From Sipunculus nudus (Eukaryota > Annelida > Sipuncula > Golfingiida > Sipunculidae), in assembly GCA_026874595.1 (NCBI GenBank), contig CM049310.1, forward strand, positions 27,759,058-27,823,057: DNA of 64,000 bases. Reading direction: 5' to 3'. A model generated the notes under the pieces. The model was not told the origin of the DNA and made no database searches. It worked only from the letters and a program-made list of their open reading frames with translations. Each line of letters starts with the position of its first letter. Position 1 is the stretch's first letter. This document shows, one piece after another, positions 62,067 through 64,000 of the stretch. The position numbers and the translations under genes were made by a program.

Positions 62067-63690
62067 TTTATGAACATTAATCATACCTTAGTTAAGTAGG
62101 TCATATATCATAATCCTTAGTGCAATATATTCAATATCATATTTTCCTTTATTTAAAAAAAAAACAGTAATATTGCATTTTATAAATAATCACACTTGCT
62201 TTTTGCAAAAAGTTTCTCTTAAGAATGGTCAGTCTGATAAATGGCAGTTTTGACAGAAGTATAAGATGCCGCCCTCCCCTATTTGGACTGGACTGGCCCT
62301 TGTAATACTATTGGTATTCAGGAGCATGTTTTTTTATAACTATAAGTCATTTTGACAAGCGTTACATACTTGAGGGGTGATGGGTTGTAAATTTTGCTGT
62401 ACATACATGGTTGTGTATAGAGGGCGACCTTAATATTGTGTATCTTGAATGTTCATAACCATGCAGGAACTGATGCGCACTCAAACAATTTTATACCTTT
62501 ATTTTGGGAAAACCGAAACATATGAAAAATGGGTACTTATTGGGCGGTTCAAGGCAAGTTCGGTAAATACCCATTGTAGAGGGAATATAATAAAAATGTA
62601 TGATTTACACAGCGAAATAACATGATTTTAACAGTTATTGTGTGCATTGCTGCTTTTCATATTTTCAACGAACGTTACTCCCTTAAGAGGGCGTCCATTT
62701 ACCTTGTTGGCTAATATCGTACTTCAGCGGCACGACCCTTGTCTGAAACAATACATCTGGAGAGAACTAAGCGGGCGGGTACCACCCCCGACGCCGGAAA
62801 TGTCAAGATAAAATTCGTTTAAATCTATCCTAAACCTTTTTTCGCGCACACTGCTCCCAGAAATAAACAGACAAACAGACCGAAAATATGGACAGGCAGT
62901 CAAAGGTACGAATATACCCTGATACTAACCTCAAGGTTGACTCTCATATTGTTTATAATGAGAAAAGAATGTGTTGAATAAATAACAGATCAGTAAATGT
63001 TTATGACTTTATCACGAGGAATAATAGTGCAGATTACACTTATATATCAATATGAATGATGACTCCGGTGTTTTCATGTGTAATTCAATCAATTATATTT
63101 CTTGGAAAAGGGTCTTATATCAACCCCCCCCCCCATCCCTATAAGAGGACGAGGGTACTGTAAACGGACAACTGTCTACCTGCTGTATGTATGTTTGTAT
63201 GTATCTCCGAACTTTAAACTCGTAAAACCCGTCGAAGATAACCCGGATCGGGAATACAGATTTTAAGATTTACAGGGTTTGAAAAAAAAGTAAATAGTTT
63301 ACTTTTTACTCCTGAGATTGCAGCAGGGCGAGGGTCTGCAGCCTCTAACTGTGTCTTTTTGATCATGTTAATAAATATTATGCCCCTTCTTGTATGTTCT
63401 GCTGCACCCTTGCCCAGAAAGAGATGAGTCACAGGGTGATATATGGACCTACTGATAGGGTTGAGTATCACTATTCGTATGCGTTACATACTCCTGTTCC
63501 ATTTTTCTAGCTTCAAACGAACACAAGATCAGAGTGATGGAGCGGTTATATTTGGCCTTCAGCCGGTCAGTAGGACCACACCAACGTCCGCATCATGTCT
63601 TTCCTCTCATAGGGGTACTGTTTGGCCTGTCGTCTGGAGTCGTCGTCTGTGTCCTTCTTTTCAAATTTGAATTGTTTCAACCAGTATCCC
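62067..63690. other. Upstream region of gene A, no gene recognised
   Basis: AT-rich, with a C-run near 63125. Short frames only. Confidence 0.5.
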
Positions 63691-63880
63691 AGAGGAGTTC
63701 GAAAACCGGTGACCTTGACCTTTATCTTCAAGGTCAAATCTGCCGAATTCGAATTTTATATGAACCACATAACTTTTGAAGTATCGAAGTTTCCCCTCAA
63801 ATTTGATACACAGATTGTTTCAGCCAAGTTCTTCGAAAACTAATGACCTTGACCTGGATCTCCAAGGTAAATCAACGAAA
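63690..63880. repeat. Partial tandem repeat with GACCTTGACCT motif, period about 132 bp
   Basis: GGTGACCTTGACC...TCTTCAAGGTCAAATC near 63708 recurs as AATGACCTTGACC...TCTCCAAGGTAAATC near 63841, each preceded by TTCGAAAAC. Each copy also has an internal inverted pair, GACCTTGA/TCAAGGTC. Confidence 0.55.
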
Positions 63881-64000
63881 TATAGCTCATTGTTTTTCAA
63901 TTTCTTATAAATGCTGTTACCGTTGGAACATTGCATATTCTTTCCAAATGTTTGATAAACAAATATTTTCAACCAAACTAATACTCGAACAGGATGGAAA

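Overview
This is nuclear DNA of a multicellular animal, most likely a mollusc. It is AT-rich, with interrupted genes using GT-AG introns and the scattered minisatellites, microsatellites and short inverted-repeat elements common in mollusc genomes. The taxon is an inference; nothing here names a species. No bacterial, organellar or viral genes, rRNA or CRISPR were found.

The window carries two head-to-tail paralogs of acid sphingomyelinase (SMPD1 type: signal peptide, saposin-B domain, calcineurin-like phosphodiesterase domain), both on the minus strand. Gene A (49386-61927) is complete. I could join 13 exons into an uninterrupted 676-residue protein that keeps every expected metal-ligand motif. 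Gene B starts at 41782 and runs off the left edge. Its first four exons (41549-41782, 40253-40411, 839-1132, 283-339) match gene A exon for exon, with the same intron phases.

Intron 2 of gene B is about 39.1 kb long and is almost entirely one satellite array (about 1712-40306, roughly 440 copies of an 87-bp unit). The unit is the last 54 bp of coding exon 2 plus the first 33 bp of intron 2. Each canonical copy therefore carries a strong 5' splice site (GCG^GTGAGT) and a stretch of saposin-domain coding sequence. The real exon end is itself the first unit of the array. The long minus-strand reading frames in this region are a by-product of this origin, since 87 is divisible by 3. The array shows block-wise higher-order duplication.

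Between the genes (41783-49385) lie a probable solo LTR (45532-46262, 4-bp target duplication AACT), a tRNA-like SINE head near 46800, and a CpG-rich nested inverted-repeat element (46999-47516). I saw no convincing gene there. Gene A introns hold smaller tandem arrays, including a 42-bp minisatellite in intron 2, the same intron that holds the giant array in gene B. The right end (61928-64000) holds a candidate TATA box for gene A and no recognised gene.
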